Origin: Magicicada septendecula | Lineage: Eukaryota > Arthropoda > Insecta > Hemiptera > Cicadidae | Assembly: GCA_034769895.1 (NCBI GenBank) | Contig: CM068371.1 | Coordinates: forward strand, 406,951,969 to 407,015,968 | Direction: 5' to 3' | Length of the DNA: 64,000 nucleotides | Shown: piece after piece, positions 11,369-23,409 of the stretch | Numbering within the stretch: the first letter of the stretch is position 1 | How the letters are laid out: every line of letters starts with the position of its first letter | The notes under the pieces: model-generated | The model's database searches: none | Told to the model about the DNA's origin: nothing | What the model saw: only the letters and a program-made list of their open reading frames with translations | Translations under genes and position numbers: made by a program

Positions 11369-13141
11369 ATGGATGCCAGTCAGATGATGGAAAATTTACA
11401 GGCGCTGCTGTTACAGACGGAGAAACGATAGGATGAGAAACACAGGCAGGAGGCAGAAGAAGCAGAAAAATGACAGGATGAGAAACAACGACAGGCTGCA
11501 GAGAAAGCAGAAGAGAGACAGAAAACCCTCCTGCTGGAAGCAGAGGAAAGACACAGACAAGAGACAGGAGATGCGGAAAAACGACAGGATGAAAAACGTA
11601 AGCAGGAAGGAGATGACATCAAAGCCTTAATTCGTGAGCAAAAGCAGATGCAAGAACATACTACAGCAGAATTGCGTCTCCTACGTGGTGACGTAGGTGA
11701 ATTATGAGGTGAGCTTAATAATCAGATTACCAGAATATCTGACGTAGAAGAATCCATGTCAAATAAAATAGCTGAAGTAGAAAAATCTGTCTTGAGTGTG
11801 GAAAAACCTATGTCAACAAAAATAGAAGACTTGATTACAAATATAAAGGAGCAGATTAAAAATGAAGTCGAGCAGTGGCTGACATTACAACCAAAACAAC
11901 TTTGTGAACAGACTGTACCAATGATGAAGACAGAAAATAAGTTAATAGAGAAAGTCACTTTGCCTGCAGTAGGGACAGTTCATGTCAAAGCTCCAACCTT
12001 TGACGGAAGCAGTCACTGGGCAACGTACCTCTGCCAATTTGAAGCTGCTGCATGCGCAAATAATTGGACAGAGAAAGACAAGGCAGTCTCACTCGTTGTC
12101 GCATTAAAAGGACCAGCGGCAGAATTATTACAGAAAGTGCCACCTGACAGCCAGAACATTTATGCCGAGTTGATAAAACCTCTAGAATTATGCTACAGTG
12201 ATAAACATTTGCGAGAGGTGTACTACGCTCAGTTGAGAACAAGACAATGTTCCGGGGAGAGTCTTCAAGAGTTTGAAGCAAGTATCAGCAGATTGATTAG
12301 ATTGGCCTATCCTGAAGCACCAGAAGACTTCCGAATAAGGTTTGCAGTGCAGACATTTATTGATGTCATCGGAGATTGTGAACTTCAGCAAGTGTTACGA
12401 ATGGCAAGACACCGAAATAGCTCAGAAGCTCTTGTTCACGCCCTAGAGTTTGAAGCTGCCAAGTCAGCGTCCCGCTACATTAATGGGGTTGTGCCATCAC
12501 GTTGCAGTCAGAAGATCCCTGTATCACATTGCCGTTACGGTGGGTGCAGAAAAACAATGTTGTCGGACAAACAACAAGAGAGTTCAAGAGAGTCGCAACA
12601 ATTTGAAAAAGACAGAAGACTGAAATGTTACAACTGTGGAAAACATAGTTATCTACAGGTAGACTGTTGGGAGAAGAAGGTACCGAGAGAAGAGACTGAT
12701 CGCACCAATTGGAGAAGTAAAGCCCCAGAACAGCACACAGTTTCCACGCTACATAAGACCAGTGGAAACTTAATTGTTAATGGATTTGCGGAAGGTAAAC
12801 CAACATCATTTACAGTTGACATGGGCGCAACAGTGTCCATTGTGCGCCTTGACTTAGTCAGCAACCGCCAGCCTCTAATTAGCTCTTGTGCAATACAGAC
12901 TGTGACTGGAAGCCCCGTCAATGTGTTAGGAACGATGGACGTACGTGTGCGCTTGGGTGTTCTCGAATTTAGCCACCAAATGCTCGTTGCAGACATTGTC
13001 GATGAAGTGATTCTTGGCACGGACATTATCAATGCCTATGGATTCATTGTGGACTTAAGAGAGAATGTCCTGAAGGTTGGCCAAGATAAGATAAAGCTTT
13101 GCATGGCTAAAATGACAGCGTCTACCAACCATTCGATTTAA
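11369..13141 (+). pseudogene. gag: Gag-protease polyprotein, decayed
   Basis: ATG at 11369 (MDASQMMENLQALL) opens a coiled coil of QEAEEAEKR-like heptads broken by three in-frame stops before 11710. From 11756 the frame is open for 461 codons: a retrotransposon Gag domain (WATYLCQFEAAA to RMARH), a zinc knuckle CYNCGKHSYLQVDC whose His is replaced by Tyr, then an aspartic protease with FTVDMGATVSIV in place of the usual D-T/S-G and the downstream motif EVILGTDIINAYG. Gag and protease are in one frame. The stops, knuckle change and active-site change mean it is inactive. Confidence 0.8.
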
Positions 13142-13706
13142 GCGAGTGGCATTAGTCGAAGAAAAAGTAAACAGGTCTGGTCAAGAGGAACCCTCTGTAT
13201 TGCAAGTGGAAATGGAGGAAGAACTAGCAGAGGAAATACAAATACGTGTAACGACAAAAGAAGTGATTGGAAAGCCAACTATGGTTGTGAGACAAAACTC
13301 TTGCTGTAACTGTACGATAAAATCTAATGAAGAGATTAAACCCAGATTATTACTATTACTTTCAACTTACCTTCAAACAGCCAGAAGATTCCCAAAGTCC
13401 CAGGGTTGCCACCACATTTTTGGGAGTAAATGTGGAAACCACTCACACTCCCCAAAGAAACAATTTAGTAAATAAACAAAATTCCCTTACAGAAAAAACT
13501 CCAGGGCCGTCTAGGCGAACTTATTGACACAGAGATAGGGTTATGAATAGAGTGGCGTAATAATTAAACTAACACATTATCATGACAAAATCTTATTTTA
13601 TTTTAATAAAAATAAAAAGTGTATTGGTTTAATTGCAACCTTGTATAAAACTATTTACTACCCAATACTATAAAATATTATGAAATACGCAAATCAGTAC
13701 TTTATA
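13142..13706 (+). other. Degraded post-protease region
   Basis: Short shifted frames (13146-13527) continue the element but carry no recognisable RT motif. After 13530 the sequence is AT-rich and featureless. Confidence 0.4.

Positions 13707-13784
<78 letters not shown>
13707..13784. repeat. (CT)n microsatellite with poly-C head
   Basis: About nine C followed by roughly 34 CT units. Confidence 0.95.
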
Positions 13785-13787
<3 letters not shown>

Positions 13788-14496
13788 GAACTTATCTGGC
13801 TTATGTAGACGAGTCTCCTGTTGATTACACCATTTGTTGTGAGACACTTTTCCAAGAAAACACCAAAATTAACGTTTAGAAACTTTTACTTCTCAGCAGG
13901 TTTTTTGTATGGTTTTAATACATTACAGCATGTGTAGACAAAGTGCGGGAGTGCGTTAAACCCCACCATCACACTTTGTATTTTGAGGCATGACTAATCT
14001 TCATTTTGTGTTGAAGACAGTTGTAGAGTTTACTCATGTTTTGTTAATTGGTTTAATATAAGGTGTGCCTGTCTTTCCTCTGAATTGACAGACAATCAAG
14101 ACAGTTGTTGCCATGATTATAAAATTTAAAGTTTAGATAGTTGTGGAGTCGTGTAAATAAGACTACACATCTTATCCATCTTTACATTATCAAGTCTTGT
14201 TGATCGTGAACATATTTTAAAGATTTGATTAAACATAAATTAAAACAAAACCAGATTACAAAATTTTTAAGTTCAGTTAGTTGTGGTGTCTTGTAAATGC
14301 TAATAAGTGTGTTGCCCAAAATGAGTGAACAAGCTGTCTTAAGACTTTGCAAGTCTTTTACAGTTATTAAAAAGTAAGCTGTTTTCTTCTTTTACTTACG
14401 AAGAAAAGTGTGAGATCAAAAACAAAAGATTTATACGTAATGTAGACATAAAACATTTTGGCAATAAAGTAGATAGAAAATTCCATTTTCTTGGTA
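13785..14496. other. AT-rich stretch, no gene seen
   Basis: No coding or structural feature recognised. Confidence 0.4.
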
Positions 14497-14700
14497 TTCA
14501 TGGTTGACAGACTGTTCTGAAACTAAAAAACGTTTTTGTTATACATGTCTTCTGTTTGGTGGCGAAAAGGAATGGATTTTACATGGAGTAATGGTTACAA
14601 AAAACTGTCTTAGGAAAGCAGAGAAACATCAGAATTCAAGTAAATATTGCCCACAAACATCCATAACCTCTTGGACCTTCCATTCTAGAGCAGTTCATAC
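14497..14700 (+). pseudogene. hAT/ZMYM1-like TTF-type zinc-finger fragment
   Basis: The reading W-LTDCSETKKRFCYTC, CLLFGGEKEWILHG, then KAEKHQNSSKY matches the N-terminal TTF zinc-finger segment common to hAT-derived ZMYM1-like proteins (W..CS..K..FC..CLLF followed by a KHE.S..H-type stretch). Only about 65 codons are recognisable. No terminal inverted repeats found. Confidence 0.5.
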
Positions 14701-16180
14701 AGTCTTTTCAAACTGTGGTTATCTCAGTGGCGGCTGGTGGTTCCAAATTTTTGTGGTTGCAGTAGTTTTTGAGTTGGCAGGGGAGAGGATGGGGGAGGGG
14801 TAAAAGGGCACATTAAACAGGGTCCAGACCAACATATCTGCATCATACATAGTGCTGTTGTATGGAAAAAATTTAAAGTTACTGTTTTCCCCCAAAAGAG
14901 AGCTGCTAATGATAATGGAATGATTCTATCAGTATGTCTACCTATCTCAGATTCCATGTTCCCACGTACTCATGAATGATTGCTACAAGCATCACTAACT
15001 TTGCAGTAATCAAATACTAAATATGCAGAGAAAAGAATCATGCTTTTTATCCTATAAAATAATACACTGATTTGAAAGCGATCCTTGTGTTTACAAGAAA
15101 TAAAAAATAAGAACAGCAAATTCATAATAGAGGCTAGTTATTTTTAAATGACTCATTTGAGCTATAAGAACAGATTTTCCCTGTATATAAACTGCAAGGC
15201 ACATAAATTCAACTACATAAAATATTACTTGAAAACTGTATTCTAAAAGAGAAGTGAGTGGAATACTGTCTGCTTTCATTTACGAACAACAAGAAAATAA
15301 ATCTGTATAAAATATTAAAATTTCACAAATGTTTCAATTTTTATTTTGATTGACACGTAATTGTCACAATCACAGTTATACAAAATTTTAACTATAATTT
15401 TATAACCTCAAAAACAACGAGTACACGTTTACTTTGAACCAACGTAGACACTAAACCTGATACAATTTACAAATCAAGAAGGCTGTGCGCACTTCATGAC
15501 AAAATTAAAGATGCACTATAGCGCTGTTAGTGGAACTTTGTGGAAACTTTGCAACCACCTAGAAAACATACGGCAACTGTGAAGAGTAACGCACGACCTC
15601 CCATATGCTTGTGTAGTAAGCTCTGCCATTTACTCTTCAAGTTGCAAGTGGGCTACAACCACCAGCCTGCGCGCCACATTTGAATTGTACGTGAACATTG
15701 CCGCACAGAATCTAATACGTTTTCAGTTGAAATTTATGACACTTTTAACTGCTTAATGATTTCGTATATTATTTTATAGGTTAGTTATTGTATATTAGTG
15801 GTTGTGCAACACTGCAACCATAACACCAGCTGCCACTGGGTCATCTGAATCAAGTTTTTGAAAATATTAGAAAAAATTATGAAGATTTTTGTATTTAGTC
15901 ATACAATTCTGGTGTTGGGCTGCTTCGCATACTAAAAAATACAAATTTCATTGATATGCTTTATTTATAAAGTGAAATAACATTTATACTGACCTTCTGT
16001 GTGCTCTGTTGCAACACAATACTATCTCTGATATAGTTCTGTGTAACACAGAAGTTAAGAAAACCACAGCTATCCTCAAGGACATGAAATCAGAAAACAC
16101 ATTGTTCTGTCACATTCAAAAATGTCACCAAATGAATGGCGATGTAAATATAGGAAGTGCTGATAGGAAACTGTAAAAAC
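14701..16180. other. No gene recognised
   Basis: Moderately AT-rich. Short open frames on both strands look like chance. It may be hAT interior too decayed to read. Confidence 0.35.
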
Positions 16181-16310
16181 TTTAACATATGAAGTTCTTG
16201 ACACTTTGATCACGCAGCTGGAGGTACGTTTTGATGATTTTAAAAGTATCCAATTTGTTGTTGGATCCAGATCACTTCATTGCTTACAAAAAGAGTTGTC
16301 CACTAGCTTC
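16181..16310 (+). pseudogene. Possible hAT transposase fragment
   Basis: One frame reads EVLDTLITQLEVRFDDFKSIQF, resembling the segment of hAT/ZMYM1 proteins preceding the C-terminal half. Its orientation agrees with the fragment at 14.5 kb, so both may be one dead copy. Weak call. Confidence 0.3.
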
Positions 16311-16788
16311 GCCACTGCAAACTACTATGCATTAGAGTGTAAGGGATGAAAAAAAGTCATTTACCAAAGAACTGCGTTGCAACTGGAGTATCATGGAATT
16401 CCCTACATATGCTTCCATAGCCATAAATAAAACAACAGTGTTTATTTTTTTAATTGGTACTGGTACCACTGTGCTTTCTTCTTTGTGTTTTATGTTTTCC
16501 TCTATGAAGGATGAAGTTAGTTGTGGCAGTGAAATATTCAAACTCATGTTGATTTTTGTAATTATGTATGTGTATTAAATACAGTGTATTGGGTAATGTT
16601 GCAGGCTGTCACTTTAATAATTTTTTAACATAGTGAATATCTAACCTGTCAATATAACTTATGTAATATTTAATAATCAGTAAATATAAAGACACAAATT
16701 TAAAAATATCTTATAACACAGCTAGTATAGTTTTTAATCAAATAAAACCTAGAACTAAATTCAGTATTCACAATAAAAATAGAATATA

Positions 16789-17687
16789 CGAGGGTCATTC
16801 AATAAATAAACAGACAAACAGTTGTAGAAAAGAAACTAATTGTAGCAGCTGATTGAAACTTTCAGGAGTGTTACCTGGCAACGTCGTTGTGAGTTTTGAT
16901 CAGCTGTTCAATAATATATTGCATAAACATAACCAGTACAGTTTTATTTATGATGGCGTGTCCTCGTGAGGACAGTACTTTCGAAGAACAGCGTTCTGTT
17001 ATAAGATTTTTGGATTTGGAACCACTATAACCACTAACTTGGATTCACTATTTTGAACCTGAGTCAAAGCGACAAAGCATGGAGTGGAAGCATCCCAGTT
17101 CACCCGCTAAAAATAAATTCAAACCCCAGCCATCGGCTGGTAAGGTGATGTTAACCATCTTTTGGAGCTCCCAAGGCCCAATTTTCTGTGATTACCTACA
17201 AGACCAGCGTACCATCAATAGTCCGTACTATTCTGACATGATTGTGAACAAAGTTGAAAGCCTGCATTGAAGAAGAAATGTCCGGGATGACAGAGGAAAG
17301 GTGTGATTCTTCTTCACAATAATGCCCGCCCACACATGGCAAAACTGACGCTCGAAACAATAAAAAAAGTAGGTTGGGAGATCCTGCCTCATCCCCCTTA
17401 TAGCCCTGACCTTGCCCAATCTGCCTTTTTCTTGTTTGGCCCACTCAAGGAGACTTTGCGTGGTGTCAAGTTCAACAGCAATGAAGAAGTGAAGGAAAAA
17501 GTCCAAAACTGGCTTCGACATCAAGGTAAAGAATTCTTTTCTGAGGGAATAAAAAAGCTTGTAAAGAGATGGGACAAGTGCATAAACGTTGCTGGAGATT
17601 ACGTTTGAAAAATTAAAAAAAAATTGTATTGATTGAATAAAATGTTTTTGCTCCACAGCTGTTTGTTTACTTATTGAATGACCCTCG
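16789..17687 (+). mobile_element. Mariner transposon, internally deleted
   Basis: Terminal inverted repeats CGAGGGTCATTCAATAAATA (left) and its near-complement (right end TTGAATGACCCTCG) are flanked by TA target duplications at 16787-16788 and 17688-17689. At 899 bp it is shorter than a usual 1.2-1.3-kb mariner. It interrupts the Penelope-like endonuclease between RIY and KIEC. Confidence 0.9.
16951..17608 (+). pseudogene. Dead mariner transposase
   Basis: The N-terminus (EDSTFEEQRSVIRFL) jumps to TWIHYFEPESKRQSMEW, so most of the DNA-binding half is deleted. The rest is readable: AGKVMLTIFW, GPIFCDYLQ, ILLHNNARPH, GWEILPHPPYSPDLAQSAFF, NSNEEVKEKV, RWDKCINVAGDYVEK. Of the DD34D triad, the second Asp of H-D-NA is Asn and the third Asp of LAPSD is Ala; the first is lost at the deletion. 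A stop and a frameshift lie near 17270-17300. It cannot be active. Confidence 0.85.
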
Positions 17688-17999
17688 TACAAAATAGAAT
17701 GTTCAGATTGCAATAAATTTTATGTAGGCCAGGCAAAGAAAAAACTACAAGATAGATTCATCCACTACTACAGTGGATGTTTAAATCCAAATATTTACAA
17801 ATCTAATGTAGCCACACATTGTCTAAAATCACAATCACATTTTTCAGATATTAAAAACATACAAAAAGGTAAAAAAATTAATATTTGGAAAAATCTTAAT
17901 ATTTATAAACACAATAATTATAATTTAATAATTAGAGAACAAACTCAAATAAAAACAAAACAAGATGATCTATTTAAAATTATAAATTTATTAAAATAA

Positions 18000-18279
18000 A
18001 AAATAAATAAACGTATAAATAAATAATATAAATAAACATAAAATATTTCGAATATAACTGTCAAAACAGTTGATTAAATAAACATTATAATTATTATTAT
18101 GAATATTATAATTAAATAAACATTAAACAATCAATAGTTAAATTCAAATTAAATTGATTATTCACTATTTCATATTAAAATTGAAACAAATTTGCTTGGT
18201 CATTAAATTTTATATTGAAACCGAATCATTTCGATTGTCATGCTTACTTGCTGAATTGCTACTTGTCATGCTCCGGATG
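18000..18279 (+). other. Penelope 3' flank, AT-rich
   Basis: A/T-rich non-coding continuation after the endonuclease stop, ending at the B insertion site. Confidence 0.45.
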
Positions 18280-18283
18280 AGGC

Positions 18284-19501
18284 TGTAACAGTATTACTTT
18301 CTGCAAATATATAATACTCGGGTCCCTAGTTCGGGGCCAATGTAACTTTATTTATTTACTGCAAATAGATAATATCTTACTCTTACCTTCCGGGATAGGG
18401 TCCAAAGTCGTACAGACGAAAACAGCTGCAAACAGGGTTACTTAGGTTGGCGTTACGAAATATAATAACACAGTTTATTCTGGCTAAAATAACTTACTTG
18501 GATTTTATTTAATGAAATTATATAAAGTTTTACAGCTATGCAATAACGTGGTTGATTACTACATTGATCAAAAGTTTCTCTAGTTTCCTGTTATATGGAA
18601 ATCACATGTAAAGTATCGATATATCTGAATAAAAAAATTCTTACAATTACTATATTTTTATGACTACAACAAGGTTTTAAAATGTTTAGTGACCAGTACT
18701 TTGTCTCACGCCCTCATTCATACTTTTTACATTTTTATCTTTTAACCCCGTTCTTAGAGCTCTGTGTTTATTTTTATTCATGGATTTATAAAATTGATTT
18801 TGTAATGTTGAGAAGGGTACTTAACCAATCCACGGCGTTTTTCACAGTTTCATCACCGTCATGGGTTACTCATGGTATCACTCCGAACTGTCATTTAGGA
18901 ATATTTTTGATGTCACTGTACACTCCGACTTCTTTACTTTAACATATTTGAGTTTAGTACCAAAATTACACTCTTGGTAAAGTTTTGTCGCCCGACTTTA
19001 TGTTGCCCGACCACTTAGTAGATGACCGCGCTGCCCTAAATTGCAGCAGCCACTTATGTTTTTATATTTTTATAAGATAGGCCCATTTACTCTAGGCCTA
19101 TCTTGCACGCCCGAGGCCACTGTTTAAATTTAAATTGCACACTTTACTGTCTGAGCTGCTTACTACTGTGTGTTGTGCACTATCTGATGACAAACTGCAG
19201 ACTGTAGACTGTGTCACAAGGCTGCTGCTGGGGACAAACTGCAGACTGTAGACTGTGTCACAAGGCTGCTGCTGGGCGGTTACGCAATACGTCTGGCAAT
19301 TGTTTTGGCTAACAATGTGCATTGCTGTACTGGAGGCTCCTCACAGGTGAAGTCTGGCAATTTGAAAGTGATTGAATGGGTGATTTGTATTAATATAAAA
19401 TTAAACTGGGGTAGCTTACATACATGAAGTGAATTTAAAATCTTTATAAAATCGAGACCAAAGTCAATAAAATAAAAAACCTTCTAATTTGACACATTAC
19501 A
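18284..19501 (-). repeat. 3' LTR of B
   Basis: 1218 bp, plus-strand ends TGTAACAG...CATTACA. It differs from the 5' copy by a 43-bp tandem duplication at about 19188-19274 and a handful of point changes. Confidence 0.92.
19188..19274. repeat. 43-bp tandem duplication private to the B 3' LTR
   Basis: The unit beginning GACAAACTGCAGACTGTAG occurs twice in tandem here and once in the 5' LTR (about 24315). Confidence 0.9.
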
Positions 19502-19510
19502 ATACCCCCC
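19502..19510 (-). other. Polypurine tract of B
   Basis: The minus strand reads GGGGGGTAT directly before the LTR start. Confidence 0.8.
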
Positions 19511-19550
19511 CAATAAGAGATTGAAAGCCGAGGCGTTCAAACTCTTATTG
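19511..19550 (-). promoter_or_regulatory. PPT-proximal RNA stem-loop (B)
   Basis: The sense strand CAATAAGAG pairs with CTCTTATTG and the helix extends inward to a GCC..GGC tip. Compared with A and F, a G-C pair is replaced by A-T with pairing kept. Confidence 0.8.
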
Positions 19551-22040
19551 CCTAAACCCTAAGAGGATCAGTGAGGATATGGCGCCGCAACCCCCCTGAA
19601 CACTCTACTAAAATTGTGGGTTCTTACCCCCCTAGTCTGGCGACTGTGACAGCACCCATCCGATCTTACTGGACTTCTCTGTTCGAGATCCCAACACCGA
19701 AAAATCGAACAGATACCTGACCCAGTATCGCCTGACTTTGAAACATTCACTTAAAATTCAATAAACGGCCTTCCATCACTCCATATCCCGCAACTGATTC
19801 GTTTCCTCTTAGCCATAACGGCTCATTTTTTGCAAAGTACTGGTTCTGTTATTTGCAAAGTACTGGCTTTAGTTTAAAATACTAATAATAATCTTACAGT
19901 CTACCTGCAGTTCAATCATATAAACAAAATAATATTCCCCGTATAATATTACCCATCCAAAATAACACCTTAATTATACGAAATGACATTAAATCCATTT
20001 ATACTTAGCTACTATAAAAATTTTTTTTTTTCTTTACTACCCCCCTTTTATCCCTTAACCCCTGATACTCGTTACGTATTAATGTGTTCTGCGCTAGGCT
20101 TCTTGGCCTTTTTCAGCCTCATCCTCGCCGTAAACCACATCTCCCTCGTAACCTGTAACTGGGTCACCGCCCATCCACACTCACTATTAACCCCCCTAGA
20201 CTGTAGCGTCTAGTTGCTTTCACAAGGACTGATGCGGAAGGGGTGGACATTTTTTTTTTTTATTCCACCCCCATCCTTGCTTCGGCGTTACAATAAAATT
20301 CGGTATTACCTACTATTTTTTATTTATACACCCCTAATGGACTACCACCCCTATCTGGGTGAAAATAGCCCTGTTCCAAAATTTGGTAGATTCCCCAAAA
20401 AATAACCCCTCTACTAAGTCTAACAAACCACCGGGTTAACAAAATAAAACAAACCACAAGCCAGTTATATCAAGTAAAATTTATGATTTGCCACAATTAA
20501 CTACTTTCACGGTCATGGTCCGGTGAGGTCATGGCCGCGCTTAGGTGGGGAATCTACAGTTAAACATAAAACATAGATTGACAATTATAAAAGTTTACAT
20601 GAGCAGTAACATACACATCTTATTTTCCAGACACTATCTCATCCTGAACATTTTTTTTTTTATTATACCCATACAAAATTTCCTTCAGTTTGCAGTTTTA
20701 AATGAATATTTTAATCATTATATTTTTTATCAATTAGCATTTACTTTATAATTTCAATTTGAAAATGAAATTAAGTTCATTGTTAAAATCATCTTTCCAA
20801 TTAATTTAATTACCAAATTAATTTAATTTTATTTAACTACCAGTTTCAAAACTAATTACATTTGATCAAAATGATTTTACATTAACAACATCCTATCACA
20901 CAAATATTAACCATCTCACAATCAAAACATTAAGTCATTTCCTTACATCATTCAAACAATTTATCTTCATTTCTTTTATTTCACAATGAGATTCAGCAGA
21001 CTACAACATTTTTTGTTATTGTCACCCAGCCTGACTGTAGGCATTAGTCACAACATACAGCTACAACACACCTGTTTACATAAACACTTGTGTGCCAGGC
21101 TTGTTTTCATAAACACAGTTATAACCACTCAACATTCTGCTTACCTCACCTCTAACAGCTGTACTGCACTTTTCAATTTTTTATAAATCTTTTAATGTTA
21201 ATATATTTATCAATGTCTATTTCTTACAGTTCAAACCAAATATAATTTTAATTCACCTTTCAGTTATTATTACTTTTTAATTACAATTTCTATTTAATAC
21301 CATTATCTCAATTCATTTATATTATTGAATCCAATCTTTTCACCCCTATAAACATTTTATTATATCGGACTGGTATTATGAACTTTATACGTACAGTACA
21401 TTATTCCTTTACTAACACAAACACAAAATACACACCACACACACACACACACCAATATCTCCATGTAACCTCTAAAACATTTAACAACGATGTCATTTCA
21501 TACAAACAATGTAACCTTTATTTATTAATATCAGATCTCATAAAACAATTTAAATCCATTGGAAAATTACTATGATACAACATCTACATCAATCAGAATA
21601 TTTAAACCTTTCGAATTATTTTAATTAAATTAATTATTGAATACAACATTTTTAATTACTTCCACCCATTGCAATAACTACAACTCATTCCAAATTATTT
21701 TTGTTATTTATTTAGGCTGCAAAATATAAATATTATTATTATCATCACAACAAGGTCTGCTACATACATACATTGTTTCTCTAACATTTTATAATACATA
21801 CACTTAAATTCACTACACTTATTTACAATTCTTCATCAATAATTATTCAGTTATATCACACTTCAATGTCAAATCAGCTGGGTCATAACCAATAAACAAA
21901 CTATTTAAAATTGTCCATTTGTGAATTTAAGGCTCAACCTCCATCGTCATAGATAAGTCTTTGTTTTATATAGCATTGTTCAATTACATTAACACACAAA
22001 TTACAGTCTTGTGTGTCGTCACCATAAAAACCAAATTCAT
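19551..22040 (-). other. Long 3' non-coding interior of B
   Basis: No coding frame. Conserved islands: the hairpin with core GTGTTGGGATCTC at 19669-19698, a covarying hairpin at 20196-20213 (stem CTAGAC/GTCTAG, loop GCTACA in sense), and a block at 20505-20560 aligned with A 2060-2120. The rest is AT-rich with a short (CA)n at 21438-21452. Confidence 0.65.
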
Positions 22041-23269
22041 TCATTTTACCAAAAAATCATAAAACAAGTCAACATTAAGTACATCGGTTAAGTCTCCATC
22101 AGTAATATTCATTATCAAGTCAGTTATTTTTTCTTCATAAAGTAAATTATTATTATTTAAACATGTATTATCAAAATAATCTTCACTCGCTATTTTAACA
22201 GGTAAGTACTTCAAATCATTTAGCATCTCTTTCAACTCATTATAATCTCTCATTAGTTTATATAATTCTATCTCTTTATCAACACACAACTCTCCGTCTA
22301 AATCTCTCTCATCATAACACCATATCCTACTTTCAACATCATTCCACACAGAGGGTACTAATTCATACAAAAAAGGGAAACAATTCAAATCTTTCACTAA
22401 TAAGGGTCTCTTGCCCTCCAATAATAACATTTTTGAACACCTTGGTTCATCACAAATAAGGGGAAAATTTACCCTCTGCCCTACACATTCATCTACTCTT
22501 TCTTTCCATTCTTTTTCTAATTCATCAACACTAATTACTACCTCGTTACAACATATAACTTTCTCTTTCTCACTCACTATTTCATTATCGACTTTCACCG
22601 AATCACTCTCGGATACCACCCTTTCAATCACATTACCACTTTCAATATCATTATTAACATTTGTTACCTTACTCTCTAATACCACATTTTTAATTATATT
22701 CTCATTTTCGACATTATTGTCATCATTTGTATTTTTACTTTTAATCTGTTCTGCTACTGACTCTACTATTTTCTCAATATCTCGTTTCAATTCATTACAA
22801 CTATTTTCACATTTAATTTTTACTTCATCAATGTCAAATTTAAGTACGTCAAATTTACAATTAAATTCACTTTTGATTTCGGTCTTAATTTCATTCAATT
22901 TGTTATTCTGTACTTCTAATTTACAGTTAAAGTCACTTTTCATTTCATTCAATGTTATATCGTTATTGTCTAAACGATTATTTATACCATCAAATCGTTT
23001 ACTTAAAAGTTTAAATAAGTCATTCATGGACATCTCTTTTTCTTTTATATTTGTTTTAATTGTAATAGGGGTGGAAGTTGCTCCCCCTCATTAATTAATA
23101 CAGATTCGTTTACATTACTGTCACTGATTGACAGTGACTCTGTCTGAATACCTGAATCGCCTTTATTGGCCGACTCAGTTGGCATATTTTCATTTACTCC
23201 CGTTTCGGTTACTATTGTTTTTATCTGATTTTCAGCACTAGTGCTAGTTAAATCAATATTGTTTTCCAT
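22041..23269 (-). pseudogene. Gag-like coiled-coil protein with unknown C-terminal domain (B)
   Basis: Two frames: 23269-23045 (74 codons, containing the shared N-terminal motif DSGIQTE) and 23033-22041 (330 codons, MSMNDLFKLLSKRFDGINNR onward). Comparison with E Gag shows they are one protein split by a 1-nt-type frameshift near 23040. A coiled coil of about 100 residues (NKLNEIKTEIKSEFNCKFDV) is followed by the family C-terminal region: VDELEKEWKERV, QRVNFP, WCYDERD, IELYKLMRDYNELKEML and ITDLIMNITDGDLTDVL. No zinc finger and no pol. The domain aligns with A, A2 and F. Confidence 0.65.
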
Positions 23270-23390
23270 GTTTTCAAGTATTTACTTATACACAATTTAT
23301 ATACTTATACTGACAATCGCCCTCACTCCCAAACAACCCGTTCTGCAGCTTGGTTAGGTCTGGCGAATGTAAGTTGTAACCTACACTCGC

Positions 23391-23408
23391 GTCCCTGTTT
23401 GGGTGCCA
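23391..23408 (-). other. Primer binding site of B, tRNA-Lys-like
   Basis: The minus strand TGGCACCCAAACAGGGAC starts one base after the LTR end. It differs from the Lys(UUU)-type site at two positions. Confidence 0.75.
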
Positions 23409-23409
23409 A

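Larger units (their letters stand above)
10722..13530 (+). mobile_element. Old gypsy-type element, 5' half only
   Basis: 5' LTR, PBS, gag and protease are in order, but reverse transcriptase, integrase and 3' LTR are absent. Similarity is lost around 13530. Stops and altered catalytic residues show decay. Confidence 0.75.
16640..17999 (+). pseudogene. Penelope-like element GIY-YIG endonuclease fragment
   Basis: With the mariner removed, the frame runs from about 16655 to the TAA at 17997. Left part: LKISYNTASIVFN and FSIHNKNRIY. Right part: KIECSDCNKFYVGQAKKKLQ, DRFIHYYSG, ATHCLKSQSH, LIIREQTQIK. RIY and YVG are the GIY and YIG motifs; the CxxC pair before YVG, the Arg in LQDRF and the Glu in IREQ fit the Penelope-type nuclease. 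The RT part is not present upstream, so the copy is 5'-truncated. B later inserted in its downstream flank. Confidence 0.8.

Noticed and set aside
22411..23094. 227-codon plus-strand ORF
   Set aside because: Antisense shadow of the B gag-like gene.
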